DNA of 32,129 nt from Acidimicrobiales bacterium (GCA_024638845.1 JAHEJN010000002.1:64838-96966); one strand, 5' to 3'; numbered from the stretch's first letter, positions 24,616 to 32,129 are shown. Numbers and translations: made by a program. The notes: generated by a model from the letters alone, not told the origin.

Positions 24616-27054
24616 GTGCTCAACAACTTCGGCCTCGCTGCCGATGGTTCTCCCGTGAACCCGCGTGCGCTTCTGGCGATGATGCTCGGTGCGCTGCTCA
24701 CCAGCAGCGTGACTGCCGTCGTCGTCTCGCCGCTGCACGGCCTGCTGCTCGGCCTCTCCGGTCTCAGCCTGGCCGTGATCGCCTGGCTGTACCCCGACGA
24801 CGGCCGGTACGTGCTTCGGGGCACCGACGACGAGCGATATCGCTCACTGGTCGAGAACGCCGACGATGTCGTCTCGGTCCATGACGACAACGGCGCAACC
24901 ACGTGGGTGAGTGCGTCGGTCTCCCAGTTCGGGTACAGCCCGAGCGAGTACGTCCGGCGCCCGATCGCCGACTACATCCACCCCGACGATCGCGCCGCGT
25001 ACGAACGACTCCTGGCCGCCGTGGCCGACACCCCCGCGCTCGTGCACCGTGCCGAGGTGCGCTTCCTTGTTCGCGATCGGTCTTGGCGATGGGTCGCCAT
25101 TGCCGTCTCGGATCATCGGAACGATCCGGCGATCGCAGGGATCGTTGTCCATCAGTGCGACGTCACCGAGCGGCGGCTCGACGCCGAGATCGCCAGTTCC
25201 CGCGTGGCCCGGCAGACCGGAGTGGCCCAGCTCGGCCGTCTGGCGTTGGAGGGGGCCGATCCGACTCGCCTGGCCACCGCAGCCACGGCCATCATCGCCC
25301 GCACCCTCGGTGTCGACACGTGCGAGCTGTACCGAGCCATCGAGGGCACCGACACACTCCTGCTCGAGGCCGCCACCGGACCGAGCGCCGACTTCGTCGA
25401 CCACCTCGTGCTGGACGTCGGTCCCAGCTCCCAGGCGGGGTTCACCGCCCTTCTCGGCGACGCCATCACGTGTCACGACGTGAGCTCGGAGTCACGCTTC
25501 GCGCCGTCCCTGCATGCCCAGAACCTCGGAATCCGCAGTGGGCTGAGCACGGTCGTGACCGGTCAGATGGGACGGTACGGCGTGATGGTGGCGCAGTCGC
25601 GCACCGTGCAGACGTTCACGGCCGAGGACACCTCGTTCATGCAATCGGTCGGCAACGCCTTGGCCTTGGCCCTCGAACGACGAACCGTGGAGGAAGAAGC
25701 GCGCCACGCGGCGCTGCACGATGCGCTCACCGGTCTGCCCAACCGCGTCCTGTTCGTCGACCATCTGCGTCACGAACTGGAAGTGGCCCGTCGGAGCTCG
25801 GCACCGGTCGGCGTGCTCTTCGTCGACCTCGACCACTTCAAGGTCGTCAACGACAGCCTGGGCCACGGTGCCGGAGATGCTCTCCTGCGCTCAGTGGCCG
25901 CACGAATCACCACGACGATGCGCCCCGGTGACCTCGTGGCCCGTTTCGGCGGCGACGAGTTCACCATCCTGTGCGGCCGCCTGACCGACAACTCCGATCT
26001 CGAGAAGATCGCTGAAAGGGTCCGTGCATCGCTCGAGGCCCCCTTCGATGTCGAAGGCAACCAGGTGCGGATGACCGCGAGCATCGGGATCACCTCGGTC
26101 GACCCCGCCACCGACGCGAGCATCACCGCCGACGCGATTCTCCGCGACGCCGACGCGGCGATGTACCAGGCCAAGGACGCCGGTCGGGCCCGCCACGCGA
26201 TGTTCGACGACTCGATGCGGCTCCAGGCGATGAACCGCCTCCAGGTCGAGGCCGAACTGCGAGCCGGCATCGATCGAGGGGAGCTTCGCCTCTCCTACCA
26301 GCCGATCGTGTCGATGCGAACCGGCCACGTCGTAGCCGTGGAAGCGCTCTGCCGTTGGCAGCATCCCACCCGGGGCCTGCTCGAACCGGCCGACTTCATC
26401 CCCATCGCCGAGGAGACCGACCTCATCACCCGCCTCTCGAAGTGGGTGCTGGGCTCGGCCGCCAGGCAGGCACGGGTGTGGAACCGTGACGAGGGCCGCG
26501 GCGTGCTGGTCACGGCGAACCTCTCGGCGCGCAACCTCGAACGAGGAAGCCTGCTCGACACCGTGGCCGAGGCTGTCGATGCTGCCGCCATCGATCCTCG
26601 TTGGCTGTGTCTCGAGATGACCGAGACCACCGTGATGCGTGATGTCGGGGCGTCGATGGACATGCTCTGGAAGCTCCGCGAAACCGGCGTCTGCGTCGCC
26701 ATCGACGATTTCGGTACCGGCTACTCGTCGCTGGCCTACCTGAAGCGGCTACCGGTCGACATCCTGAAGATCGACCGCAGCTTCATCGACGGCGTGGCGA
26801 CCCGACGCGATGATCGGGCCATCGTCGAGGCGATCGTTCGTCTTGCCCACACTCTCGGGATCGTCGCGCTCGGGGAGGGGGTCGAAGACACCAGCCAGCT
26901 GCTTGCCCTGCGGGAGCTCGGTTGTGATCTGGCCCAGGGCTTCCATCTCTCGATGCCCCGGCCGGCCGAGGCCATCGACTTCCGGCCCCTGGCGGCGGTG
27001 GCATCGATGACCGACCCCGTCCCCGACCCGATGCATCCCACGGTGCGCACCTGA
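24616..27054 (+). CDS. Membrane PAS-GAF-GGDEF-EAL cyclic-di-GMP enzyme
   Basis: This encodes 812 residues. The order is an N-terminal hydrophobic pair (about 17-57), PAS (about 77-190), GAF (about 200-357), GGDEF (about 365-530) and EAL (about 545-795). The cyclase site FGGDEF is intact and preceded by the inhibitory I-site RPGD at the usual 5-residue spacing. The phosphodiesterase side has EAL, TANLSARNL, LEMTE, DDFGTGYSSL, KIDRSF and GEGVED, so it also looks active. It may make or destroy cyclic-di-GMP depending on PAS/GAF ligands. GTG at 24616 gives the longest start; GTG at 24655 is equally possible. TAACTT (24598-24603) could be its -10. Confidence 0.93.
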   Translation: MLNNFGLAADGSPVNPRALLAMMLGALLTSSVTAVVVSPLHGLLLGLSGLSLAVIAWLYPDDGRYVLRGTDDERYRSLVENADDVVSVHDDNGATTWVSASVSQFGYSPSEYVRRPIADYIHPDDRAAYERLLAAVADTPALVHRAEVRFLVRDRSWRWVAIAVSDHRNDPAIAGIVVHQCDVTERRLDAEIASSRVARQTGVAQLGRLALEGADPTRLATAATAIIARTLGVDTCELYRAIEGTDTLLLEAATGPSADFVDHLVLDVGPSSQAGFTALLGDAITCHDVSSESRFAPSLHAQNLGIRSGLSTVVTGQMGRYGVMVAQSRTVQTFTAEDTSFMQSVGNALALALERRTVEEEARHAALHDALTGLPNRVLFVDHLRHELEVARRSSAPVGVLFVDLDHFKVVNDSLGHGAGDALLRSVAARITTTMRPGDLVARFGGDEFTILCGRLTDNSDLEKIAERVRASLEAPFDVEGNQVRMTASIGITSVDPATDASITADAILRDADAAMYQAKDAGRARHAMFDDSMRLQAMNRLQVEAELRAGIDRGELRLSYQPIVSMRTGHVVAVEALCRWQHPTRGLLEPADFIPIAEETDLITRLSKWVLGSAARQARVWNRDEGRGVLVTANLSARNLERGSLLDTVAEAVDAAAIDPRWLCLEMTETTVMRDVGASMDMLWKLRETGVCVAIDDFGTGYSSLAYLKRLPVDILKIDRSFIDGVATRRDDRAIVEAIVRLAHTLGIVALGEGVEDTSQLLALRELGCDLAQGFHLSMPRPAEAIDFRPLAAVASMTDPVPDPMHPTVRT

Positions 27055-27067
27055 CCCTTGCGCCAAG

Positions 27068-27286
27068 CGGTTCGTCGCCGCGAGATCGTCGACCGACGAT
27101 CCCCACCGCGACCACTACATCTGGCGCGATCCCGCACCCGGCGGTGGCCCACCCGACAACTGGGTGAGTCACTTCGGCGGTTCGGCCTGGACCCTGGACG
27201 AGGTCTCGGGTCAGGCGCATCCAGTCGCCGGTCGAGCTGGTCGTCCGCACCACCACGGGTCCGCCACGGTGAAGCGCGCGCGTTGA
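27068..27286 (+). pseudogene. Relic of GH13 alpha-glucosidase
   Basis: In the frame that starts codons at 27068, the translation contains RSSTDDPHRDHYIWRDPAP and then GGGPPDNWVSHFGGSAW, followed by TLDEVSGQ. This matches closely the conserved stretch of GH13 alpha-glucosidases and oligo-1,6-glucosidases (consensus RDWYIWRDP, PPNNWLS, FGGSAW) near residues 95-145 of a protein of roughly 530. Nothing before (the EAL gene stops at 27054) or after continues the enzyme. Similarity ends near 27210 and the frame stops at 27286. No start codon or promoter serves it, so it is a dead fragment on the same strand as the transporter operon. Confidence 0.8.
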
Positions 27287-27311
27287 CGTTCACGTTTCAG
27301 CGCCCTATTCT
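27283..27311 (+). promoter_or_regulatory. Sigma-70-type promoter of the sugar transporter operon
   Basis: The -35 TTGACG (27283-27288) and -10 TATTCT (27306-27311) are separated by 17 bases, the ideal spacing. This is the best-formed promoter in the window. The transcript would start near 27318, giving a leader of about 85 bases before the ATG at 27404. The -35 overlaps the stop of the glucosidase relic. Confidence 0.8.
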
Positions 27312-27317
27312 GCGACC

Positions 27318-27334
27318 GCGTACAGAATGTATGC
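27318..27334. promoter_or_regulatory. Candidate operator palindrome at the transcript start
   Basis: Seven-base arms GCGTACA and TGTATGC match at 6 of 7 positions around a 3-base centre. The site begins at about +1 of the promoter at 27283-27311, where a bound repressor would block initiation. The regulator is not in the window. Confidence 0.5.
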
Positions 27335-27403
27335 AAAGAGCCGCGCCCGGTTACATCTCCAGACGAGCGTGGTGTTGTTGTCCACTGGAGGGGGAGAACA
27401 CAT

Positions 27404-28804
27404 ATGAGCAAGACCCGCTGGACCAAGTTGCTCGCGCTGCTGATGATCTTCGGACTCATCGCCGCCGCGTGTGGCAGCGACAGTGACGACGGTGACACCG
27501 CCGCCGAAGAGCCCGCAGCCGAAGAGCCCGCAGCCGAAGAGCCAGCCGCAGAAGAGCCGGCCGCAGAAGGCGACGCCATGGACTTCGGCGGGGCCGAGGT
27601 CACGATCACCGGCTCCGAGCGCGACGATCCGTCGGTTGCCGCGATCAACGACACCCTGAACGAGCACTTCAACCCACTGGGCCTCACGGTGACCTTTGCC
27701 GGCGATGCCGACTGGGAATCCAACATCAACACCCAGGTACAGGGTGGCAACCCGCCGAACATCTCGTTCTTCCCGCAGCCGGGCAAGCTCGCAGACTTCG
27801 CCCGCCAAGGATTTCTGAAGCCGCTCGACGAGGCTGCTGTAGCTTCGATCAACGAGAACTGGGCTGCCGACTTCGCTTCCTTCGGCGAGGTCGACGGCGT
27901 GCAGTACGGAACCCCGGCCAAGTCCGACCTCAAGGGCATCGTGTTCTACAAGCCGGCCCGCTTCGCGGCCGACGGCTACGAGGTCCCGACGACCTTCGCA
28001 GACTTCCAGGCTCTGGTCGACGAGATGGCCGCAGCCGGTGGGTCGAAGCCGCTCTGTGTCGGCATCGAGTCCGGTACCGCAACCGGGTGGATGTTCACCG
28101 ACTGGGTCGAGGACATGATGATGCGCCTCTGGGGCGGCGAAGACTACGACCGGTGGATCAGCAACGAGTTGAAGTTTGACGACCCGAAGGTGGTCGAGGC
28201 CATGCAGACCGTGGTCGATCTCTGGACCGACGAGAACGTGTTCGCCGCCGGTGGCACGATCTCGGCCACGAACTTCGGCGCCCCTGTCGCCGAAGCGCAT
28301 CTGGCCGACGACTGCTACATGGTTCGCCACTCGAACTTCTTCGCCGGTCTCTACCCGGCGGGCACCGCGTTCGCCGATCCCGACAACCCCGACGCCATCG
28401 ACGTCTTCTACTTCCCGGACATCAACGGTGACGGACCGGTCCTGACCGCCGGCACCGTTGCCGGAGCGTTCGACGAAGACCCGGCCACCATGGCAGTGAT
28501 GGCGTACCTGGCCACTCCCGAGTACGCCCAGATCCGCCAGGCCAAGCAAACCGCCGAGCTCGGCGGCAGCATCTCCGGCTACCTCTCGGGCGCCAAGGGC
28601 CAGGACCCGAGCGTCTACCAGCCGCTCGAGCAGCGGTTCCTCGAGATCCTCTCTACCGCCGACTTCGTGCGGTTCGACGGTGGCGACCTCATGCCGGCCG
28701 ACGTCGGCGCTGGGTCGTTCTGGTCCGAGGGCACCTCGCTCGTCAACGGTGACATCACCGCTGAAGAAGCGGGCGCGAACATCCAGGCCACCTGGCCATC
28801 GTGA
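27404..28804 (+). CDS. Alpha-glucoside-type ABC transporter substrate-binding lipoprotein
   Basis: This is a 466-residue extracytoplasmic binding protein (family 1, AglE-like). The signal peptide ends in lipobox IAAAC (Cys23), followed by a flexible acidic linker with EEPAA repeats. The mature domain includes GGNPPNISFFPQPGKLADFARQG, YGTPAKSDLKGIVFYKP and GWMFTDWVEDMMMRLWGGEDYDRW. It captures sugar outside and delivers it to the two permeases. The ATG at 27404 has a long Shine-Dalgarno, GGAGGGGGAG (27387-27396). The alpha-glucoside substrate is inferred from AglE-like sequence and from the adjacent alpha-glucosidase relic. No helical ATPase gene accompanies the operon. Confidence 0.9.
   Translation: MSKTRWTKLLALLMIFGLIAAACGSDSDDGDTAAEEPAAEEPAAEEPAAEEPAAEGDAMDFGGAEVTITGSERDDPSVAAINDTLNEHFNPLGLTVTFAGDADWESNINTQVQGGNPPNISFFPQPGKLADFARQGFLKPLDEAAVASINENWAADFASFGEVDGVQYGTPAKSDLKGIVFYKPARFAADGYEVPTTFADFQALVDEMAAAGGSKPLCVGIESGTATGWMFTDWVEDMMMRLWGGEDYDRWISNELKFDDPKVVEAMQTVVDLWTDENVFAAGGTISATNFGAPVAEAHLADDCYMVRHSNFFAGLYPAGTAFADPDNPDAIDVFYFPDINGDGPVLTAGTVAGAFDEDPATMAVMAYLATPEYAQIRQAKQTAELGGSISGYLSGAKGQDPSVYQPLEQRFLEILSTADFVRFDGGDLMPADVGAGSFWSEGTSLVNGDITAEEAGANIQATWPS
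27503..27562 (+). repeat. Four 15-base tandem repeats (AEEPA)
   Basis: The unit GCCGAAGAGCCCGCA is repeated four times, the first two identical and the last two with synonymous changes. It encodes the linker just after the lipid-anchored Cys of the binding protein. It probably varies in length among relatives. Confidence 0.9.
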
Positions 28805-28849
28805 TGACAACGATGATCTGACCGGGTAATCCGGGATCAGTTCGAAGTA

Positions 28850-28883
28850 TCGGGGCACCGACACTAAGGTGTCGGTGCCCCGA
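28850..28883 (+). terminator. Strong intercistronic hairpin after the binding-protein gene
   Basis: A perfect 15-bp stem (left arm 28850-28864, right arm 28869-28883) closes a 4-base TAAG loop, followed by CGCATTT. It lies 45 bases after the stop of the binding protein and 32 bases before the permease start. Such hairpins usually protect the upstream message or cause partial termination, so that the binding protein outnumbers the permeases. Confidence 0.75.
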
Positions 28884-28915
28884 CGCATTTCGGGGGAATG
28901 AGCCGAGGGGGAACA

Positions 28916-31000
28916 TTGGAAACGATGCAGAGCGGGGGAGCCGACTCTCCCGACCCGATGGAGGGTGAGCACACCACGGCGGCGACCACCACCGTGAGAC
29001 ACGACCGGTCGTGGTTCGCCAAGCAGTCGTTGGCCAATCGTGGCGCCATGGCCGTCGGGCTCGTCGGCCTGCTCTTCCTGGCGATCATCGACGACAAGGT
29101 CCGCGGCACGATCATCACCGTCTTCGTTGCTGTGGCCGTGTGCGCGGGGATCTGGATCGGTGCCAACATCCTCTTCGACCAGGTCCAGGACCGGTGGCAG
29201 CGGTTCCAGACCATCTGGTTCGCCCTTCTCGGTCTCGCGCTCGGAGTCATCCTCCACGGCAACGGTTTGACGCTCGGATCCGAGGGCGGCCTCTTCTCCT
29301 GGGTGCTCGGACCGCTCGTCGGCGGCCTGGCGTTCGGAGGGCTCGGGTTTCTGCTCGCCGTCGAGGACGACCCTCGAAGACGACTGATCTTGTCCATTGG
29401 CAGCTTCACCGCAATCGGTGTCGTAATCGGGTTGTTGCTCCGCGAGCAGTACCAACCGGGCGTCGACTGGTTGGCGACCGTCGTCTACACGATGGCCGTC
29501 GCGGCCATCGGCACCGGGATCGCGATGCTCTTCAAGCGGCCGTGGCAGCAAGGGGCGCTGCTCGGCGCGGCGCTCGGATGGCTACTGGGCTACTGGGGCG
29601 GCGCCGACGTCGGCGGCGGCAACGTCGGGACCGCAATCCTGGGTGCCGTCGTCCCCGCCGTCCTCGTCGGCCTGAACGTCGGCAGGTCGCACAACCCCGA
29701 CTACAACGAACGCCTCGACCTCGACCGCTCGTCGCGAGCCTGGATCTTCCTCGGGCCCGGCCTGCTGTTCATCGGCGTGATGCTCGTCATTCCGACGATC
29801 CGCACCGCCTATCTGTCGCTGCTCGACCGCGACTCGGTGGATTTCGTCGGGCTCGAGAACTACCAGGACACCTTCACCGACAAGGCGAGCTGGGATCTCT
29901 CGGAGTGGACGAACATGTTCACCAGCTACCCGTTCATCATCGGTGTGACGATCCTCGTCATTGCCGCGGTCATCGGAGTGAAGCAGAAGCAGCTCACCGG
30001 TCGGGCCGTCGAGCTCGGCAACCCGACGGTCCTGCCGCTGGTCGCCGGCTTCCTGTTCGTGTGCTTCGGCGCCTTCACCGCGATGCGCGGCACGATCATC
30101 AACAACCTCTGGTGGGTCGTCACCGTAACGTTCTTCTCCACTGCTCTCGGGCTCGCCATCGCCGTGCTGGCCGACGGACGCGGCGGCGAGAAGATCGCCA
30201 AGTCCATCATCTTCATGCCGATGGCCCTGTCGCTGGTCGGTGCTTCGATCATCTGGCGCTTCGTGTACCAGACGCGAGACATCTCCAAGGAGCAGACGGG
30301 CGTGGCCAACGCCCTGTGGATCGGTCTGGGCAAGCTCAGCACGGGTTCGGGCCTACCGACGCTGATCGTCGCCATCTTGCTCGGCGTCCTCATAGCCGTC
30401 ATCTGCACGTTCCTGGCCCGATCCCTCGTGCGTCAGGCCTACGGCCGGGCCGTGGTGCCGGGGATCCTGTTGATCTTCGCCGGATGGTTGTTCCTCCGCT
30501 ACACCCAGATCGTCGGCGGCGGCATCGGCGGCTTCACCACCACCGCCGACGGCGATGTCGTGGCCCAGACCATCGTCTTCACCCAGGAGAGCCCCTACAA
30601 CAACTTCTGGCTCATGGTGATCCTGATCTGGATCCAGGTCGGGTTCTCGATGGTGATCCTGTCCGCAGCCATCAAGGCCGTGCCCACCGAACTGATCGAG
30701 GCGGCCAAGATCGACGGCGCCACCGACAGCCAGGTGTTCTGGCGGGTGACGTTGCCCCAGATCGGCACCACGATCGGAGTCGTGGTCACTACGGTCATCG
30801 TGCTGGTCATGAAGGTCTTCGACATCGTGAAAGTGGTGACCAATGGGCAGTTCGACACCCAGGTGCTGGCCAACGACATGTTCCAGCAGGCGTTCAACAT
30901 CCTCAACATCGGTCGCGGTGCGGCGCTGGCGATGCTGATCTTCATCTCGGTGCTGCCGGTCATGGTCTTCAACATTCGCAAGATGCAGAGGGAGGTCTGA
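28916..31000 (+). CDS. Very large sugar ABC transporter permease, AglF-like
   Basis: This is about 694 residues, roughly twice the normal size of a sugar permease. The core is recognisable: AWIFLGPGLLFIGVMLVIPTI, FVGLENYQDTF, SIIFMPMALSLVGASIIWRFVYQ, and the EAA loop EAAKIDGATDSQVFWRVTLP that contacts the ATPase. An N-terminal region of about 260 residues adds about eight hydrophobic helices. Two more pairs of helices are inserted, before NNLWWVV and after LWIGLGKLSTGSG. I count about 18 segments against 6 in a minimal permease. TTG 28916 is preferred because GAGGGGGA (28905-28912) lies just upstream; ATG 28898 (Shine-Dalgarno too close) and ATG 28925 are alternatives. The extra helices have no recognised function. 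Confidence 0.87.
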   Translation: METMQSGGADSPDPMEGEHTTAATTTVRHDRSWFAKQSLANRGAMAVGLVGLLFLAIIDDKVRGTIITVFVAVAVCAGIWIGANILFDQVQDRWQRFQTIWFALLGLALGVILHGNGLTLGSEGGLFSWVLGPLVGGLAFGGLGFLLAVEDDPRRRLILSIGSFTAIGVVIGLLLREQYQPGVDWLATVVYTMAVAAIGTGIAMLFKRPWQQGALLGAALGWLLGYWGGADVGGGNVGTAILGAVVPAVLVGLNVGRSHNPDYNERLDLDRSSRAWIFLGPGLLFIGVMLVIPTIRTAYLSLLDRDSVDFVGLENYQDTFTDKASWDLSEWTNMFTSYPFIIGVTILVIAAVIGVKQKQLTGRAVELGNPTVLPLVAGFLFVCFGAFTAMRGTIINNLWWVVTVTFFSTALGLAIAVLADGRGGEKIAKSIIFMPMALSLVGASIIWRFVYQTRDISKEQTGVANALWIGLGKLSTGSGLPTLIVAILLGVLIAVICTFLARSLVRQAYGRAVVPGILLIFAGWLFLRYTQIVGGGIGGFTTTADGDVVAQTIVFTQESPYNNFWLMVILIWIQVGFSMVILSAAIKAVPTELIEAAKIDGATDSQVFWRVTLPQIGTTIGVVVTTVIVLVMKVFDIVKVVTNGQFDTQVLANDMFQQAFNILNIGRGAALAMLIFISVLPVMVFNIRKMQREV

Positions 31001-31001
31001 G

Positions 31002-31967
31002 ATGAGCGAGACAACCGAAGCCGCGAGCTCGGGAATCGCATCCGACGCCCCGCAGGACGCCCAGGGCCTCACCGGCCGGTGGTACGGCCTCATCCGCAGC
31101 CTCCCGACCGGCGTCGTCTGGTTCCTCGTGGTCCTCTGGAGCATCCCGAGCCTCGGGCTGTTCATCAACTCGTGGCGCACCCGCGACGCCCAGATCTCGA
31201 CGGGCTGGTGGAAGACCAGACCCGACGAGCTGACGGTCGACAACTACGACCAGATCTTCAGCGCTCGCAACAGCATCTGGGACTCGCTGGCGAACTCGTT
31301 CGCGATCGCCCTCCCGGCCACGGTCATCCCTATCGCCTTCGCCGCCTTCGCGGCGTACGGATTCGCGTGGATCGACTTCAAGGGCCGCAAGGGTCTGTTC
31401 ATCGCGACCGTCTCGCTGCTGGCGATACCCCTACAGGTGGCGCTGATCCCGCTGCTGCAGCTGTACGTCGGCGGGGCCAAGTACACGCTGCCGCTGCTCG
31501 ACAAGACGATCACCCTGATCCCCGACCTCGATCTGGCCGGGAACACGACCGCCGTGTGGCTGACCCACACCGGTTTCGCCATGCCGTTCGCGATCTTCCT
31601 GTTGCACAACTACATCAGCTCGTTGCCCAAGGATCTGTTCGAGGCGGCGCGCATCGACGGGGCAAACCACTTCACCATCTTCTGGCGGCTCGTCCTGCCC
31701 TTGTCGGTACCGGTGCTCGCCGCATTCGGGATCTTCCAGTTCCTCTGGACCTGGAACGACTACCTGATCGCCAACACCATGGTGGGCTCCAATCCGAGCT
31801 CACACCCGACGACGATCCTCATCGCGAATCTGGCGGGCGACTTCGGTCGCAACGAGCACATTCTGCCCGCGGCCGCGTTCGTCCAGGCGTTCATACCCCT
31901 GGTCGTCTTCTTCGCCCTCCAGAGGTTCTTCGTTCGAGGCATGCTCGCCGGCTCCGTCAAGGGTTGA
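31002..31967 (+). CDS. Sugar ABC transporter permease, AglG-like
   Basis: This is a 321-residue second permease of the importer, of normal size with six membrane segments. The EAA loop FEAARIDGANHFTIFWRLVLPLS is intact near residues 215-235. The stretches SIPSLGLFINSWR and WTWNDYLIANTMVG are typical of the MalG/AglG group. The ATG at 31002 is 1 base after the first permease's stop, with GGAGG (30991-30995) six bases upstream. It is the last gene of the operon. Confidence 0.93.
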   Translation: MSETTEAASSGIASDAPQDAQGLTGRWYGLIRSLPTGVVWFLVVLWSIPSLGLFINSWRTRDAQISTGWWKTRPDELTVDNYDQIFSARNSIWDSLANSFAIALPATVIPIAFAAFAAYGFAWIDFKGRKGLFIATVSLLAIPLQVALIPLLQLYVGGAKYTLPLLDKTITLIPDLDLAGNTTAVWLTHTGFAMPFAIFLLHNYISSLPKDLFEAARIDGANHFTIFWRLVLPLSVPVLAAFGIFQFLWTWNDYLIANTMVGSNPSSHPTTILIANLAGDFGRNEHILPAAAFVQAFIPLVVFFALQRFFVRGMLAGSVKG

Positions 31968-32000
31968 TCGACGCCGCCTCCCCTCCCGGCGAAGATCAGA

Positions 32001-32041
32001 GGAGACCACCTTCCTGGTCGATCGACCAGGTGGTGGTCTCC
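32001..32041. terminator. Large bidirectional hairpin between convergent genes
   Basis: A 10-bp outer stem (32001-32010 with 32032-32041) continues, after a small internal bulge, into an 18-base perfect palindrome (32013-32030). It lies 34 bases after the permease stop and 30 bases from the stop of the convergent gene. It has no U tract but is nearly symmetrical, so it could end transcription from both sides. Confidence 0.75.
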
Positions 32042-32070
32042 GCGCGCTGACCGGCCGAAGGCGAGCGCGC

Positions 32071-32129
32071 TCAACCCAGGATGTCGGCCATGGCCACGGG
32101 TGCACCGGTGGCGATCGACCGGTGGGCGG
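32071..32129 (-). CDS. 3' end of a convergent gene (possibly Gfo/Idh/MocA oxidoreductase)
   Basis: Only the last 19 residues are in the window: AHRSIATGAPVAMADILG before a TGA at 32071-32073. The pattern of a Ser followed by TGxPV near the C-terminus is common in Gfo/Idh/MocA sugar dehydrogenases, which would suit a sugar-transport neighbourhood, but 19 residues are too few to assign a family. The open frame and the terminator at 32001-32041 support a real gene end. Confidence 0.4.
   Translation of the reverse strand, partial: AHRSIATGAPVAMADILG

Noticed and set aside
27058-27486. 142-codon frame spanning the glucosidase relic and the operon leader
   Set aside because: It is a different frame from the GH13 match, Arg-rich, crosses the promoter and overlaps the binding-protein start.

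Overview
The window is about 32 kb of GC-rich chromosome that reads as an actinobacterium. It encodes MurT/GatD, which amidate peptidoglycan in Gram-positives and actinobacteria. It also has the mismatch endonuclease NucS, a mycothiol S-conjugate amidase, a WS/DGAT acyltransferase and an F420-dehydrogenase-like protein. I think the class Acidimicrobiia is most likely, because of the style of the VanW protein and of the alpha-glucoside transporter, but that is recall and not a search. I see no rRNA, tRNA, CRISPR array, insertion sequence or prophage. Coding density is very high, and only one gap exceeds 300 bases (27055-27403).

Layout. (1) 1-3960, plus strand: the 3' part of an EttA-type ABC-F ATPase, a small membrane protein, then murT and gatD. 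(2) 3988-6783, minus strand: cysD-cysN-cysC for sulfate activation, with cysQ divergent at 6824 to remove the PAP by-product. (3) 7561-16532, plus strand: an ABC1/UbiB kinase-like gene running in frame into a lipoprotein-like tail, nucS, a VanW protein, a WS/DGAT acyltransferase, an OmpA-family lipoprotein, a geranylgeranyl-reductase-like flavoprotein and a PAP2 phosphatase. (4) 16546-19811, mixed strands: a 58-aa ORF, a Mug/TDG-type glycosylase, an F420-reductase-like protein, and two divergent exported staphylococcal-nuclease-like lipoproteins flanking a 49-aa ORF. (5) 19872-24524: a YdjC/ChbG-like gene convergent with a minus-strand run of an MgtE/SLC41-like transporter, a duplicated PhoU-TrkA_C protein, mca and an SCP2-like protein. 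(6) 24616-27054: a PAS-GAF-GGDEF-EAL protein. (7) 27055-31967: a relic of a GH13 alpha-glucosidase, a clear promoter with a palindrome at the transcript start, and an alpha-glucoside-type ABC importer (binding protein and two permeases, the first very enlarged) with no ATPase gene beside it. A large palindromic terminator separates it from a convergent gene cut by the window edge.

How the genes work together. cysDNC and cysQ form one sulfate-activation unit. MurT and GatD are two subunits of one enzyme. The MgtE-like channel and the PhoU-TrkA_C protein are probably a transporter and its cytosolic regulator. The sugar importer was probably once next to its alpha-glucosidase. NucS and the Mug-like enzyme both deal with mismatched bases but are in separate transcription units. 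Many genes have a TANNNT-like hexamer 6-8 nt before the start codon and no Shine-Dalgarno sequence, which suggests widespread leaderless transcription.

The items most worth a second look are the in-frame UbiB-lipoprotein join, the first sugar permease with about 12 extra membrane segments, the alpha-glucosidase relic, and the divergent nuclease pair.
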